Shown: one piece after another, positions 25,038 to 38,953 of the stretch
Position numbering within the stretch: position 1 is the stretch's first letter
Layout of the letters: the number at the start of each line of letters is the position of its first letter
NCBI RefSeq assembly: GCF_036013745.1
Contig: NZ_CP107880.1
Location: 8,370,001 to 8,434,000, forward strand
Direction: 5' to 3'
DNA: 64,000 bases
DNA from: Streptomyces sp. NBC_00483
GTDB lineage: Bacteria; Actinomycetota; Actinomycetes; Streptomycetales; Streptomycetaceae
Translations under genes and position numbers: made by a program
Notes under the pieces: generated by a model
Seen by the model: only the letters and a program-made list of their open reading frames with translations
The model's database searches: none
Told to the model about the DNA's origin: nothing

Positions 25038-26096
25038 TCAGCCGATGCGCGTCGGAGCCGGCCCGGTGGACTCCCGGAGGATGATCCGGTTGACCTCCGC
25101 CACCGGCACAGGCCCGACCGGAGGCGCACCGTTCAGCCGCGCGAGAAGTCTGCGCACGGCCTGCCGTCCCTGCCGCTCACGGTCGACACTGACGGTGGTC
25201 AGCGTGGGCCGGAAGTAGCTGCCGATCTCCCAGTCGTCCCAGCCACAGACGCTCATGTCCCGCGGCACATCGACGCCCATGCTCTGCAGGCCGGTGATCA
25301 CACCGAGCGCGAGCTGGTCCGAGGCGGCGAACACGGCCGTGGCACCGCAGCCCGCCATGACATCCTTCGCGGCGTCCCAGCCGGCCCGCATGCTCCACTC
25401 CGCCTCCACAACGGCGCACGACTCGAGCCCGAGCTCGGCTACCGTCGCCTCGTACACAGCCCGTCGTCCCTGCGCCGACGGCCACGCAATGGGACCCGCG
25501 ACATGTGCGAAGCGGCGGTGACCCAGATCCGCCAGGTGCCGTATCAGGCCGGCCGCGAGCGAGGCGTCGGCGAAGGTGCCGCGCGAGCGCATCTCGTCGT
25601 CGTAGACCCCGTCGATCACGAGGGGAACACCGGGGCGTCGCCCCTCGCCCAGGCCCGGGCCTTCGGCCTCATAGAGGGAGGTGAACGACAGCACCCCGTC
25701 CGTGCCCTCGGCCTCGAGCAGCGACTCCAACCGGGCGGCCCGCGCCTCGGCGCCCCCCTCCAGACTCACTACATCCAGCAGGTAATCGGCCTCGTGAGCC
25801 TCCGCCGCGGCGCCACGCAGCAGCTCGTGGGAGATGCGCTCGGTGGCACCCGGCAGGAGGACAGTGAGCCGGTTCGAACGGCGCGTGCGCATGGTCCGCG
25901 CCGCCTGATTGGGCCGGTACCCCAGCTCCTCGATTGCGGCCGCGACCTTACGCGCCACCTCCGTCCGCACCGTCGGATCCTTGCGCAGAAAGCGCGAGAC
26001 CGTCTGGTGCGAAACACCGGCCAACTGCGCGACTTCAAGGATCGTCGGCCGCTTCTTCTCCCGACCCGCACGCGACGCCGGCACCCCCTCCGCCAT
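25038..26096 (-). CDS. LacI-family transcriptional regulator of sugar operon
   Basis: Predicted 352 residues. An N-terminal helix-turn-helix and hinge (TILEVAQLAGVSHQTVSRFL about residues 18-37; YRPNQAARTMRTRRSNRLTV) precede a periplasmic-binding-like sugar-sensing domain (VFAASDQLALGVITGLQSMG, VPRDMSVCGWDDWEIGSYF, PTLTTVSVDRERQGRQAVRR). ATG 26096 is preceded by AAAGGTGG. It lies upstream of, and on the same strand as, the six-gene sugar operon, separated by a hairpin and the mirror operators at 24824-24935. It is therefore very likely the operon's repressor, released by an imported sugar. The inducer cannot be named. Confidence 0.92.
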   Translation of the reverse strand: MAEGVPASRAGREKKRPTILEVAQLAGVSHQTVSRFLRKDPTVRTEVARKVAAAIEELGYRPNQAARTMRTRRSNRLTVLLPGATERISHELLRGAAAEAHEADYLLDVVSLEGGAEARAARLESLLEAEGTDGVLSFTSLYEAEGPGLGEGRRPGVPLVIDGVYDDEMRSRGTFADASLAAGLIRHLADLGHRRFAHVAGPIAWPSAQGRRAVYEATVAELGLESCAVVEAEWSMRAGWDAAKDVMAGCGATAVFAASDQLALGVITGLQSMGVDVPRDMSVCGWDDWEIGSYFRPTLTTVSVDRERQGRQAVRRLLARLNGAPPVGPVPVAEVNRIILRESTGPAPTRIG

Positions 26097-26723
26097 GCCT
26101 GCCACCTTTTCACGCCGGCGGGCAGGCCGGAACCCCGTACGTACACGTCCCGGGGCCGGAGCCGAGACAGGCGCCGTCGGCACGCAAGCAGGCACACTGC
26201 AATTGGTGACCGCAGCCCTCGATATGTCCGACGCTTGTCGAGACATCCTTCGAGGCGTGGCTCACACCCTGACGTTCACAGACCCTGTTTCTACGCGTGC
26301 TCAGGCGCCTATTGTCGGCGGGACTGCTGAGAGGCCACTCGAAACCTCTCCGCCTGGTCACGGAGTTGTCGAACTCGCCTCACGCGCCCCAGTCCACGTC
26401 GCACCCACAGGGCTCTCCCCTCCGTGGCACGGCAGCGGGCCAACGACACCGCACCCCCGTGCTGCACCGCCGCGGCCGCGATCACTGGCTCGGTCATCCG
26501 GAACCTCAACCCTCCTTCTGGGGCGGGCCGTTCGGGACCCCTGCGAGGCGAAGTCGGCGGTGGTGTGGTGGCCGAGCACAGCGCGAGCCTCTACACGTGG
26601 CGAAAGGCTGTGCGGCGACCGACCCTTGTTCGTGGATACGTATGCACGCTACGCTGCCTCGCGCCCGATGGATACGCATCCATCCCTCCGCGACGAGCAT
26701 GTGCTCGGGGAACGGATCCACTG
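26097..26723. other. Long intergenic region with promoter elements
   Basis: 627 bases between the divergent LacI gene and MFS gene. No coding frame with a start site or known family is seen on either strand. AT-richer patches occur at 26205-26290 and 26620-26700. It should hold both divergent promoters; candidate operators are listed separately. Confidence 0.5.
26636..26683 (+). promoter_or_regulatory. ATACGTAT palindrome and ATGGAT/ATCCAT inverted repeat before MFS gene
   Basis: ATACGTAT at 26636-26643 is a perfect 8-mer palindrome followed by G. It recurs within the 10-mer at 28113-28122 upstream of the next transporter. ATGGAT-ACGC-ATCCAT at 26668-26683 is a 6-4-6 inverted repeat. Both lie 41-88 bases before the MFS start, a usual operator position. 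Confidence 0.45.
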
Positions 26724-28088
26724 ATGACCACCACTCCAAGCCGGTCGGCAGAGGCGGGAGCCGCGGCGCGACGCCCCGCCGGCAAGAACGTCCGCTGGGG
26801 AATCGCCGTCCTGATCGGGATCGGAGTCCTGATCAACTATTTCGACCGGAGCAACCTTTCCGTCGCTCAGGGCACACTCTCGGACGACGTCGGGCTCTCC
26901 GCGAGCCAGGTGGGCATCCTGCTGTCGTCGTTCGGCTGGTCCTACCTGCTGTTTCAGATTCCGATGGGACTCCTGGTCGACCGGATCGGCGTCAAGTGGA
27001 TGCAGCGCCTCGCCGCCGGCGTCTGGTTCGTCGCCACCGGGCTGACCGCGCTCGCGAGCGGGATGGGCCTGATCCTGGTCGCCCGGCTGATGCTCGGGGC
27101 GGCCGAGGCACCCTCGTTGGTCGCCGCGTCGAAGGCGGTCGGGTACTGGTTCCCGGTCCGTGAGCGAGGCACCGCTTCCGCGACCTACGAGGTGGCGGCC
27201 AAGCTCTCGAACGTCATCGCCATCCCTCTCGTCGCCGTCGTCGTCGCGCACTGGGGCTGGCGGGCGGCCTTCATCGTCACTGCCGTGCTGAGTCTCCTTT
27301 TCGCGATCGTGTTCTGGATCTGGTACCGGGACCCGCAGGAGAAGGCTTCGCTGTCGACGGCGGAGTACGACTACATCAGGGCCGGCGGCGCCCAACAGCC
27401 CAGTGGGGAACAGCCATTGGGCGTCCCGGAGCTGCGACAGTTCCTCACGGAGCGGAAGATATGGGGGCTGTCGATCGGATTCGCCGCCTACAACTACTCC
27501 TTCTATCTGTTCCTGACCTGGATCCCCGGCTACCTGGAGAAGGAGATGGGCATGGGGGTCCTCGAAAGCGGTGCCTACGCGGTCGTCCCGTGGATCGTCG
27601 CCACCATCACCGATCTGCTCATCGCGGGCTGGCTCGTCGACCACCTGATCAAGAAGGGCCGCGACGCGACCAAGGTGCGCAAGACCGTCCTGGTGGTCAG
27701 CATGGTGTTCGGCCTGGCCGTCGTCGGGGCCGCCTTCTCGCACACACCGGGTGTCGCCGTCCTGTGGATCACGATCGCGCTCGGCGGCCTCGCGGCGGTC
27801 TCCCCCGTGTGCTGGAGCATCCCCTCCCTGATCGCCCCGACCGGGGCCGTGGGAACGGTGAGCTCGATCATGAACTGCATCGGACAGGTGGGAGCGATCG
27901 TCGCGCCGATGGTCACTGGCTTCACCGTCGACGCGACCGGCTCCTTCGCCCCCGCGTTCATCGCGGCAGGGGTCGTCCTCGTGGTCGGCATCATCAGCTT
28001 CGCCTACGTCCTGGGCTCCCTCGACCAGATCAAGCTGCCATCGCAGCCGACCCCGGCGACGGAACCGGTCCCCGACGGCCGGGGCTAG
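26724..28088 (+). CDS. MFS transporter, anion:cation symporter (GudP/phthalate-like) type
   Basis: Predicted 454 residues with twelve membrane segments. The opening VLINYFDRSNLSVAQGTLSD is the signature of the ACS subfamily, which imports organic acids such as glucarate, galactonate or phthalate. Other MFS motifs are GLLVDRIGVKWMQR and RLMLGAAEAPSLVAASKAVG. ATG 26724 has GGGGAACGGA upstream. A second MFS gene and a SnoaL-like gene follow on the same strand, with a shared ATACGTATG motif before this gene and the next. The substrate is probably a carboxylate and is not otherwise defined. Confidence 0.88.
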   Translation: MTTTPSRSAEAGAAARRPAGKNVRWGIAVLIGIGVLINYFDRSNLSVAQGTLSDDVGLSASQVGILLSSFGWSYLLFQIPMGLLVDRIGVKWMQRLAAGVWFVATGLTALASGMGLILVARLMLGAAEAPSLVAASKAVGYWFPVRERGTASATYEVAAKLSNVIAIPLVAVVVAHWGWRAAFIVTAVLSLLFAIVFWIWYRDPQEKASLSTAEYDYIRAGGAQQPSGEQPLGVPELRQFLTERKIWGLSIGFAAYNYSFYLFLTWIPGYLEKEMGMGVLESGAYAVVPWIVATITDLLIAGWLVDHLIKKGRDATKVRKTVLVVSMVFGLAVVGAAFSHTPGVAVLWITIALGGLAAVSPVCWSIPSLIAPTGAVGTVSSIMNCIGQVGAIVAPMVTGFTVDATGSFAPAFIAAGVVLVVGIISFAYVLGSLDQIKLPSQPTPATEPVPDGRG

Positions 28089-28112
28089 CAGTGTGCGCGG
28101 TAAAAGCCTGCG

Positions 28113-28122
28113 CATACGTATG
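28113..28122 (+). promoter_or_regulatory. CATACGTATG palindrome before second MFS gene
   Basis: A perfect 10-bp palindrome 80 bases before the second MFS gene. It contains the same ATACGTATG found at 26636-26644. Spacing and repetition suggest a shared operator for one regulator (GntR-type sites can look like this). Confidence 0.45.
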
Positions 28123-28201
28123 AACAACCGGTAGCCAAGGAAGCTGTTTCAGCCCTGTCCGCCCTGCGCATCCATCGACTTCTTTGAAGGGCTCTTCTCT
28201 G

Positions 28202-29575
28202 ATGTCATTCATACGCCGTCACGCGCCCCGCCTGCCGGATGGGCAGAGTTCCGGGCGCGCGGTTGTCGCCGGCTGTGTCGGTAACCTCATCGAGCACATC
28301 GACCTCGGGCTCTACGGGTATCTTGCGCCCTTCATGGCGAGCACTTTCTTTCCTGGTCAAGGCCGGACCGAGGCCCTGATCGCCACCTATGGTGCCTTCG
28401 CGCTCGGCTTCCTCGCCCAGCCCCTCGGGGGTGTCGTCTTCGGTCGCATGGGGGACCGCCTCGGACGCCGTGTCGTGCTCATCGTGACGATCGTCCTCGT
28501 CGGCGTTCTCACCACGTGCATCGGCATCCTCCCCGGGTACGCGCAGATCGGCGTCGCCGCCCCCGTGCTGCTCTTCCTCATCCGGCTGCTGCAAGGAGTG
28601 GCCCACGGTGGGGAGTACGGCGGTGCGCTGACCTTCCTCATTGAGCACGCCGGGCCCCGGAACCGGGGGCTCTACAGCAGCTTCGCCTCCATGGGCGTCT
28701 TCGGTGGACTCCTGGCCGGGGCGGGCATGGCCTCACTGGTCTCCGCCCTGCTCACCGATCAGCAGATGACGGCCTGGGGCTGGCGGCTGCCGTTCCTCGC
28801 CGCGCTCCCGCTCACGGTGGCAGGCCTGCTGCTACGGATGGGCGTCGCGGACACACCCGCGTTCATCGCCTCACGCGACGCAGGGGAGAAGCCCTCCGCG
28901 TCCCCCGTCAGGGAAACGCTGCGCACCCAGTGGCGCGCGCTGCTGGTGTTCTCGGCGGGTGCGATGACCAACGCGGTGCTCTCCTTCGTCTGGGTCACCT
29001 ACCTTCAGCAGTGGCTGGAGAGCGACGGGGGCCTCAGCGGCGCCGCCGCCTTCGGCTCACACGCCATCGCACTCACGGTCCTCCTGCCGCTGCTCGCCGT
29101 CGCCGGCCGACTCAGTGACCGGATCGGCCGTCGGCCCATGCTGCTCGCCGGATTCGTCTGCGCGATCGTGCTGGTGCCCTTGAGCTTCTGGGTTGCCCAC
29201 GGCCGCACCTTCGGTTCCGCAGTTGTCGCCCAACTCATCTACCTGATACCCGAGTTGTGCATCGCCGTGCCGCTTGCGGCATGGCTGCCCGAGATGGTGC
29301 CCACACGGCTGCGTGTCACGGCGACGGCACTCGGCTTCAATGTGCCCTTCTCCCTCTTCTCCGGCACCGCTCCCATAGTCGCCACCGCCCTGGTCGGCTG
29401 GACCGGGTCGCTGTACTCCGTCTCCGTCTACCTCGGTGCTCTCGCCGCGATTTCCTTCGTCGTGGTCCTGCGTGGCCTGCGCGAGACCGCACAGGCCGGA
29501 ACTCTCATGTCCGCGTCACCGGCGCCGGCGGCCGGGGAGGCCGTCGCCCCCGTCTCTTCACAGCAGCCCCTCTAG
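28202..29575 (+). CDS. MFS transporter, metabolite:H+ symporter (MHS) type
   Basis: Predicted 457 residues and twelve membrane segments. MHS signatures include GNLIEHIDLGLYGYLAPFMA near the N-terminus, RMGDRLGRRVVLI (loop 2-3), LLQGVAHGGEYGGALTFLIE (helix 5) and GRLSDRIGRRPMLLAG. Relatives take up citrate, ketoglutarate, proline/betaine or aromatic acids. ATG 28202 is preferred, with GAAGGG ten bases upstream; an in-frame TTG at 28184 is less likely. It ends 12 bases before the SnoaL-like gene, so the two are probably co-transcribed. Confidence 0.88.
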   Translation: MSFIRRHAPRLPDGQSSGRAVVAGCVGNLIEHIDLGLYGYLAPFMASTFFPGQGRTEALIATYGAFALGFLAQPLGGVVFGRMGDRLGRRVVLIVTIVLVGVLTTCIGILPGYAQIGVAAPVLLFLIRLLQGVAHGGEYGGALTFLIEHAGPRNRGLYSSFASMGVFGGLLAGAGMASLVSALLTDQQMTAWGWRLPFLAALPLTVAGLLLRMGVADTPAFIASRDAGEKPSASPVRETLRTQWRALLVFSAGAMTNAVLSFVWVTYLQQWLESDGGLSGAAAFGSHAIALTVLLPLLAVAGRLSDRIGRRPMLLAGFVCAIVLVPLSFWVAHGRTFGSAVVAQLIYLIPELCIAVPLAAWLPEMVPTRLRVTATALGFNVPFSLFSGTAPIVATALVGWTGSLYSVSVYLGALAAISFVVVLRGLRETAQAGTLMSASPAPAAGEAVAPVSSQQPL

Positions 29576-29587
29576 GAAGGACGACCC

Positions 29588-30589
29588 ATGTCGATTCCCG
29601 CGATCCCCGACCCCGCGGCCCACGCCCCTTACGCGACGGTCGAGGAATACGTCAACAGGTGGACGGACCGCATCTGGCAGGAACGGGGGGTGGGACTGAT
29701 CCGGGAGTGCTACGCCCCCGATGTCATCGTCCACGGGGCGTCGGGCACCGTCACCGGCGTCGAACCGGTCGTCCACGGAACGCTTCAGCGCATCACCTCC
29801 TTTCCCGACCGCATCGGCGGGGCCGAGGACATCATCTGGGAATCACGCGGCAGCGGTTCCTTCATCAGCTCCCACCGCTCTCTGCACACGGGCAGCCACC
29901 AGGGTCACAGCGTCTACGGCGCTCCCACCGGCCATTCCTTCGCCTTCCGCGGCATCGCCCACTGCCTGGTGCGTGAGGGCTGGTTCGTCGAGGAGTGGCT
30001 GGTACGTGACGAATACGAGCTGGTGCGCTCTCTCGGTCTCGACCCGAGGGAAGTCGCCGCCGAACTCGCCGCCCGTGGCGGTGCGGAGCGCCCCACGGAC
30101 GCGGACCCCGGCGACGACCTGCTGGCCACGGGTGTCTCCGGCAGGCGCCCGGGCGACCACAAGGCGGAGTGCGAGCTGATCCTCAAGCAGTTCCACGAGC
30201 TGTGGAACCAGTGCCTGCTCGACCGCGCCGAGCGTTTCGTCGCGCCGGACGTCCGCTGCCACACCACCCGCTCCCGGACACTCCAAGGGCGCGATCAGTA
30301 CCGCGACGACGTCGTCTCGCTGCTCGGTTGCGTTCCCGACGCGCAGGTCACCGTTCTCGATCTGGCCGCCCACACCGCACCGGACCGAGGTACCAGGGTC
30401 GCAGCCGTATGGCGGCTGGATGGGCACTACACCGGCGTTCCCGCCTACGGTCCGGCCACGGGCGAGCCCGTGAGCATCCTCGGCGTCAGCCACTACACCG
30501 TGCGCGAGGGGAAGATCGCGGAGGAATGGCGCATCTTCGATGAACTGGCGCTCCTCACGCAGATCGAACGGCACCGCCGGGCGGGCTGA
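29588..30589 (+). CDS. Tandem SnoaL/NTF2-like protein
   Basis: Predicted 333 residues with two copies of the SnoaL-like cone fold. The first (residues about 15-150) has YVNRWTDRIWQERGVGLIRE, YAPDVIVHG and HCLVREGWFVEEWLVRDEY. The second (about 195-330) has FHELWNQCLLDRAERFVAPD, TLQGRDQYRDDVVSLL and VREGKIAEEWRIFDELALL. Such proteins are cyclases, isomerases, hydratases or binding proteins for small ring compounds. ATG 29588 has AGGAAGGA upstream and follows the MFS gene closely, suggesting it acts on the transported compound or its product. Function beyond the fold is unknown. Confidence 0.85.
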   Translation: MSIPAIPDPAAHAPYATVEEYVNRWTDRIWQERGVGLIRECYAPDVIVHGASGTVTGVEPVVHGTLQRITSFPDRIGGAEDIIWESRGSGSFISSHRSLHTGSHQGHSVYGAPTGHSFAFRGIAHCLVREGWFVEEWLVRDEYELVRSLGLDPREVAAELAARGGAERPTDADPGDDLLATGVSGRRPGDHKAECELILKQFHELWNQCLLDRAERFVAPDVRCHTTRSRTLQGRDQYRDDVVSLLGCVPDAQVTVLDLAAHTAPDRGTRVAAVWRLDGHYTGVPAYGPATGEPVSILGVSHYTVREGKIAEEWRIFDELALLTQIERHRRAG

Positions 30590-30689
30590 ACGCTGTGGGG
30601 CCCGAAAGTCATCGCCGCAGGTCAAGCCACACGTTTCGAGATGTTCCGCGTCGGCACACAAGACTGTAGTGATGTCTGCTGCCGACGGC

Positions 30690-30890
30690 GGTCAGGGACC
30701 AGCGGACGGAAGACTCGGCCGGCGGGCCGGAAGCGGACGCGCTGCTCGCCGAGTTGGCGGTGCAGAAAGGTGAGTTGGTGTCGCAATGCGAGGATCTCGA
30801 TGTGCTTGTTCCGTCGCTCATCGCCAGCTTGCGTAGGGCGGTGAAGACGTGAGTGACGACGATGCAGGCCAGGCGTACGAGTGTGAGCAG
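30690..30890 (-). pseudogene. N-terminal remnant of rve-type IS transposase
   Basis: The minus strand reads LVRLACIVVTHVFTALRKLA, then MSD, and, one frame over, KHIEILALRHQLTFLHRQLG. This matches residues 1-55 of the intact transposase at 11896-12996. The frameshift is next to the MSD codons. The sequence beyond 30890 also matches the right-end flank of the other copies (GTGATCATTGCCGAC). Nothing of the catalytic core remains. Confidence 0.75.
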
Positions 30891-30950
30891 TGATCATTGC
30901 CGACGGCTGTCGTTGCGCCCCGCCGCGATCCCCGCCGCGTCCGAGCCTCG

Positions 30951-30990
30951 GACGGTATGACCGCTCAGGAGACGGTACGACCGCTCAGCC
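30951..30990. repeat. Tandem 20-bp duplication at LacI stop codon
   Basis: GACGGTATGACCGCTCAGGA is followed directly by GACGGTACGACCGCTCAGCC (three differences). The second copy contains the stop of the LacI gene. Probably a replication-slippage duplication. Confidence 0.6.
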
Positions 30991-32010
30991 GGACACCCGA
31001 GACACCAGGCTCATCTCGAGCACCTCGGTGCGCGCGGCCGCGCCGCCGATCATGTCGAGGGCGAGACGGGCCGCGACGTGCCCCTCCTCCACGAGGGGCT
31101 GCGCGACCGTGGTCAGCGGCGGCGCCGAGGTTTCGGCGATGGCGTGGCCGTCGAAACCGACCACGGCGACGTCCCCGGGGATCTGCCGCCCGGCGGCGTG
31201 CAGGGCGGCGAGCGAGCCGACGGCGATGCGGTCGGAGCCCGCGAGGATCGCGTCGATGTCGGGGTGTGTCTCCAGGAGGCGGGCCGTTGCGGCGAGGCCA
31301 GCCGCGGTGTCCCAGCCGGTGTGCACGACGCGCGCCTCGTCGAGGCGGGACCCGAGCACCTCCGCGTAGCCGCGCCGGCGGTCGACGGTCGCCGGGTTGT
31401 CCGCAGGGCCGAGGACGACGGCCACCCGCTCGCGCCCGTCGGCGAGCACCCGCTCCGCGGCAAGGCGGGCCCCGCGCACGTCGTCGGAGTAGACCGTCGA
31501 GAAGATCCCGTCGTACGGCGAGTGGTCGAGCTGCCCGCACAGGACCACGGGCAGCCCGGTGCCCGCGAGGGATTCCAGCAGGTCACTGCCCCGGTACGGG
31601 GTGAGGTGGACGACCGCGTCGACCGAGCGGCGGCCGAAGCTGCGCAGCGCGAGCGCGCGCTCCGACTCGCTGGACGCCTGGATGATCACCGGCAGGAAGC
31701 CGCTGCCCGTCAGGCCCTCCGCGACGCCGCGCAGCACCCTGCCGTACGTCGGGTCGTCGAAGAGCTCGTCCAGCGGCTCGGTGACCAGGACACCCACGGT
31801 CTCCGCGCGGCCGGTGGCCAGGGCGCGGCCGCGCGCGTTCATCACGAAGCCGGTGCGCTCCACCGCCTCGTGCACGGCGCGCTTCGTCTCGGGCGTGACG
31901 AGGTCCGAGTCGTTGAGCGCGCGGGAGGCGGTCGCGCGGGAGACACCTGCCTCGCGGGCGACATCGCCGATCGTCACGGAGCGCGGGGCGCCGGGCCTGC
32001 CTCGGGGCAT
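30985..32010 (-). CDS. LacI-family repressor divergent from beta-galactosidase
   Basis: Predicted 341 residues. The helix-turn-helix is VTIGDVAREAGVSRATASRA (about 12-31) and the hinge has VMNARGRALATGRAETVGVL. The sugar-binding domain includes YRGSDLLESLAGTGLPVVLC, AILAGSDRIAVGSLAALHAA, VAVVGFDGHAIAETSAPPLT and TVAQPLVEEG. ATG 32010 is preceded by AAAGGT. It is transcribed away from the beta-galactosidase gene across a 177-bp region with the perfect operator palindrome at 32163-32180. By position and family it corresponds to EbgR of E. coli; the inducer is probably a galactoside. Confidence 0.92.
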   Translation of the reverse strand: MPRGRPGAPRSVTIGDVAREAGVSRATASRALNDSDLVTPETKRAVHEAVERTGFVMNARGRALATGRAETVGVLVTEPLDELFDDPTYGRVLRGVAEGLTGSGFLPVIIQASSESERALALRSFGRRSVDAVVHLTPYRGSDLLESLAGTGLPVVLCGQLDHSPYDGIFSTVYSDDVRGARLAAERVLADGRERVAVVLGPADNPATVDRRRGYAEVLGSRLDEARVVHTGWDTAAGLAATARLLETHPDIDAILAGSDRIAVGSLAALHAAGRQIPGDVAVVGFDGHAIAETSAPPLTTVAQPLVEEGHVAARLALDMIGGAAARTEVLEMSLVSRVSG

Positions 32011-32150
32011 CGGTGACCTTTCCGCACGGGCCAGGAGCCCGTGACCAGGACGAACGGAGAAGTGCGGTGTTCAGTATCGCCCAGATGACTCGCTGTCAGG
32101 ACGCCGCGAGCGGACGCTCGAGGTGAGATCCAGGTCACATTCGACGGCTG

Positions 32151-37223
<5,073 letters not shown>

Positions 37224-37249
37224 GGCGCCGCTACGGACCGGTGCGCGCC

Positions 37250-37930
37250 GCCGGGAGGCCGGATGTCAGCTTCCCAACGGCGTACCTCGTCGAGGAGCGG
37301 CAGCGCTTCGTCGTGCAGCGCTTCGTCGTGCAGCGGCTTCGGCAGCGGCAGCGTGTTACCGATGGGGGATGGTGTCTGCGTCAGGACCATCAACTCCCCG
37401 TCCCGATTGCGGGAGTTGTAGTGGATGACTGTCATCTCGGGGTACGGGAACGTGGCGAGGCGTCCGCCGCCCCTCTGGACAATGGCGCAACGGTCGTCGA
37501 AGGCGGCCATGAGCCCCGGCCTGAGTTGAGGACGAACCACGGTGCTTCGCTGGGGGAGCAGTGCTGCGCCAGGGTGGTGTGCTCCTTCTGGCTGGGCGGG
37601 TTGCCCACGAGCCGGGCCTTGCTCCATGTGTCGGAGGCATCCTGCCGTCGCACGGTTTCGTCGGGGCCGATCGCGCAGTGTGATGGTGATGTCCCTGGCT
37701 CCCTACGCGGTGGAGCTCTTGACGTCGGCTGCGTCGGCCAGATCGACCTGGACTCGGATGCCCTTGGACGTGACATTGGCGGAGGCGAAGCCGATCACCC
37801 GGAAGTTGGTCACGGCCATGACGTTGATCATCGGCCGCAGTCGGGCTGTCCTGCTGAGCATCAGGACGTGCTCGCCCGGCTCAAGGCAAGAGGTGAGGAG
37901 TGAGAGCCACCTCTCGGCGTCCTTCTCCAA
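37250..37930 (-). pseudogene. Broken bacterial PH-domain protein gene
   Basis: Pieces in different minus-strand frames add up to one known-looking protein. They are WLSLLTSCLEPGEHVLMLSR with a PH-like strand set (37930-37703), then KARLVGNPPSQKEHTTLAQH, then LMAAFDDRCAIVQRGGGRLA with FPYPEMTVIHYNSRNRDGEL and IGNTLPLPKPLHDEALH (to about 37250). I recall an actinomycete protein with this order (KARLV, then HxTLxxLLAQHxxPxEPxWFVxNSGxxG, DDRCxIxK, TFPYxxITxxEYN, LSNTLPM). A stop at 37703 and at least two frameshifts separate the pieces, so it is not functional. It contains a 15-bp tandem duplication (37301-37330). Confidence 0.6.
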
Positions 37931-38101
37931 ACGGCCTGATCGCGTGAACCGTTGGTCCCGTCTCTTGGTACTGCGGGACCAAGGTCACGCGGTGACGGGA
38001 CTTCTGCCTCCGGCCGGGCCGCACCCGTGTCCCGCACCCTTGCGGAGGCCGCCGCCCGACCTGTGCCGGCCCTTGCCCCTCACTTCGCTCAGGAGACAGC
38101 C

Positions 38102-38917
38102 GTGCCCCGCGACCCCGAGCACCGCCAGTGGCAGACCTGGGGATCGACCCAGTCACCGGAAACGGCGGGCAGCCCCTACAGCCACCGCCCGCAACGACGT
38201 CTGAGCAGGAAGACCAAGGCCGTCGCGGGCCTCGGCGCAGGGATCGTGGCGCTGGGCGTCATCGGATCGTTGGGTGACTCGTCGAAGGGCGACGATGCCG
38301 ACCCTGCCGCGGCCCCCGTTGCAGCCGAGTCGTCCACACCGGCCCCCACCCGCACGGCCGACAAGCCGACCCCTGCCGCCACCCACAGGTCCAAGGTGAC
38401 GCCGAAGCCCAGCTGGGCGCCGGTACCGAGCGACGACTGGGCCGGAACAGACTACCAGACCGCGACATCGATCGACGTCCTCGAAAACGACGATGTCGCG
38501 GCAGCCCACCACGATGCGGATGGGCCCGCTCCCGACGCCGTTCTGAAGTCGGTCGCACAGCCGCGAAACGGAACGACGACGATCAAGGACGGCCGGGTCC
38601 GCTACACACCCGACCACGGCTTCAGCGGCGCCGACACCTTCACGTACCGGGTGAAGGTCGACGGCCGTACGGCGAGCGGCACCGTGCATGTCTCGGTCCA
38701 CGCCAAACCCACGCCGACGCCGACCGCCACCCCCACACCGAAGGCCCCGCCGAAGCGGACGCCCACCCCGACTCCGGCTGCCCCCACGCACAGTTCGGAC
38801 TCCGCCGACGCACCGCAGGCCGGTATCAATCCCGGCGGCTTCTGCGGGAACACCGGAGCCATCGGCACGTACAAGGGCAAGATCTACACCTGCGCCGGAG
38901 GGCACTGGCGCAAGTAG
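38102..38917 (+). CDS. Membrane-anchored Ig/cadherin-like surface protein
   Basis: Predicted 271 residues. A short basic cytoplasmic N-terminus (SRKTKAV) leads to one membrane segment (VAGLGAGIVALGVIGSLG, about 41-58), then a Pro/Thr/Ala-rich linker. An Ig-like repeat follows (SIDVLENDD, SVAQPRNGTTTIKDGRVRYT, PDHGFSGADTFTYRVKV), the pattern of tandem-95/cadherin-like bacterial domains. A second TPTPTP linker leads to a C-terminal module ending CGNTGAIGTYKGKIYTCAGG with two cysteines, a small disulfide-stabilised repeat common in Streptomyces exported proteins. GTG 38102 has AGGAGA five bases upstream. Likely extracytoplasmic and wall-associated; role unknown. Confidence 0.75.
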   Translation: MPRDPEHRQWQTWGSTQSPETAGSPYSHRPQRRLSRKTKAVAGLGAGIVALGVIGSLGDSSKGDDADPAAAPVAAESSTPAPTRTADKPTPAATHRSKVTPKPSWAPVPSDDWAGTDYQTATSIDVLENDDVAAAHHDADGPAPDAVLKSVAQPRNGTTTIKDGRVRYTPDHGFSGADTFTYRVKVDGRTASGTVHVSVHAKPTPTPTATPTPKAPPKRTPTPTPAAPTHSSDSADAPQAGINPGGFCGNTGAIGTYKGKIYTCAGGHWRK

Positions 38918-38953
38918 GTGGGGCCAAGCCGGGGGAGCTTGGGCTTGGAGTGG

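Noticed and set aside
26297..26720. Coding sequence in the gap before the first MFS gene
   Set aside because: Open frames are Arg/Pro-rich, have no start signals and run into the MFS gene out of frame.
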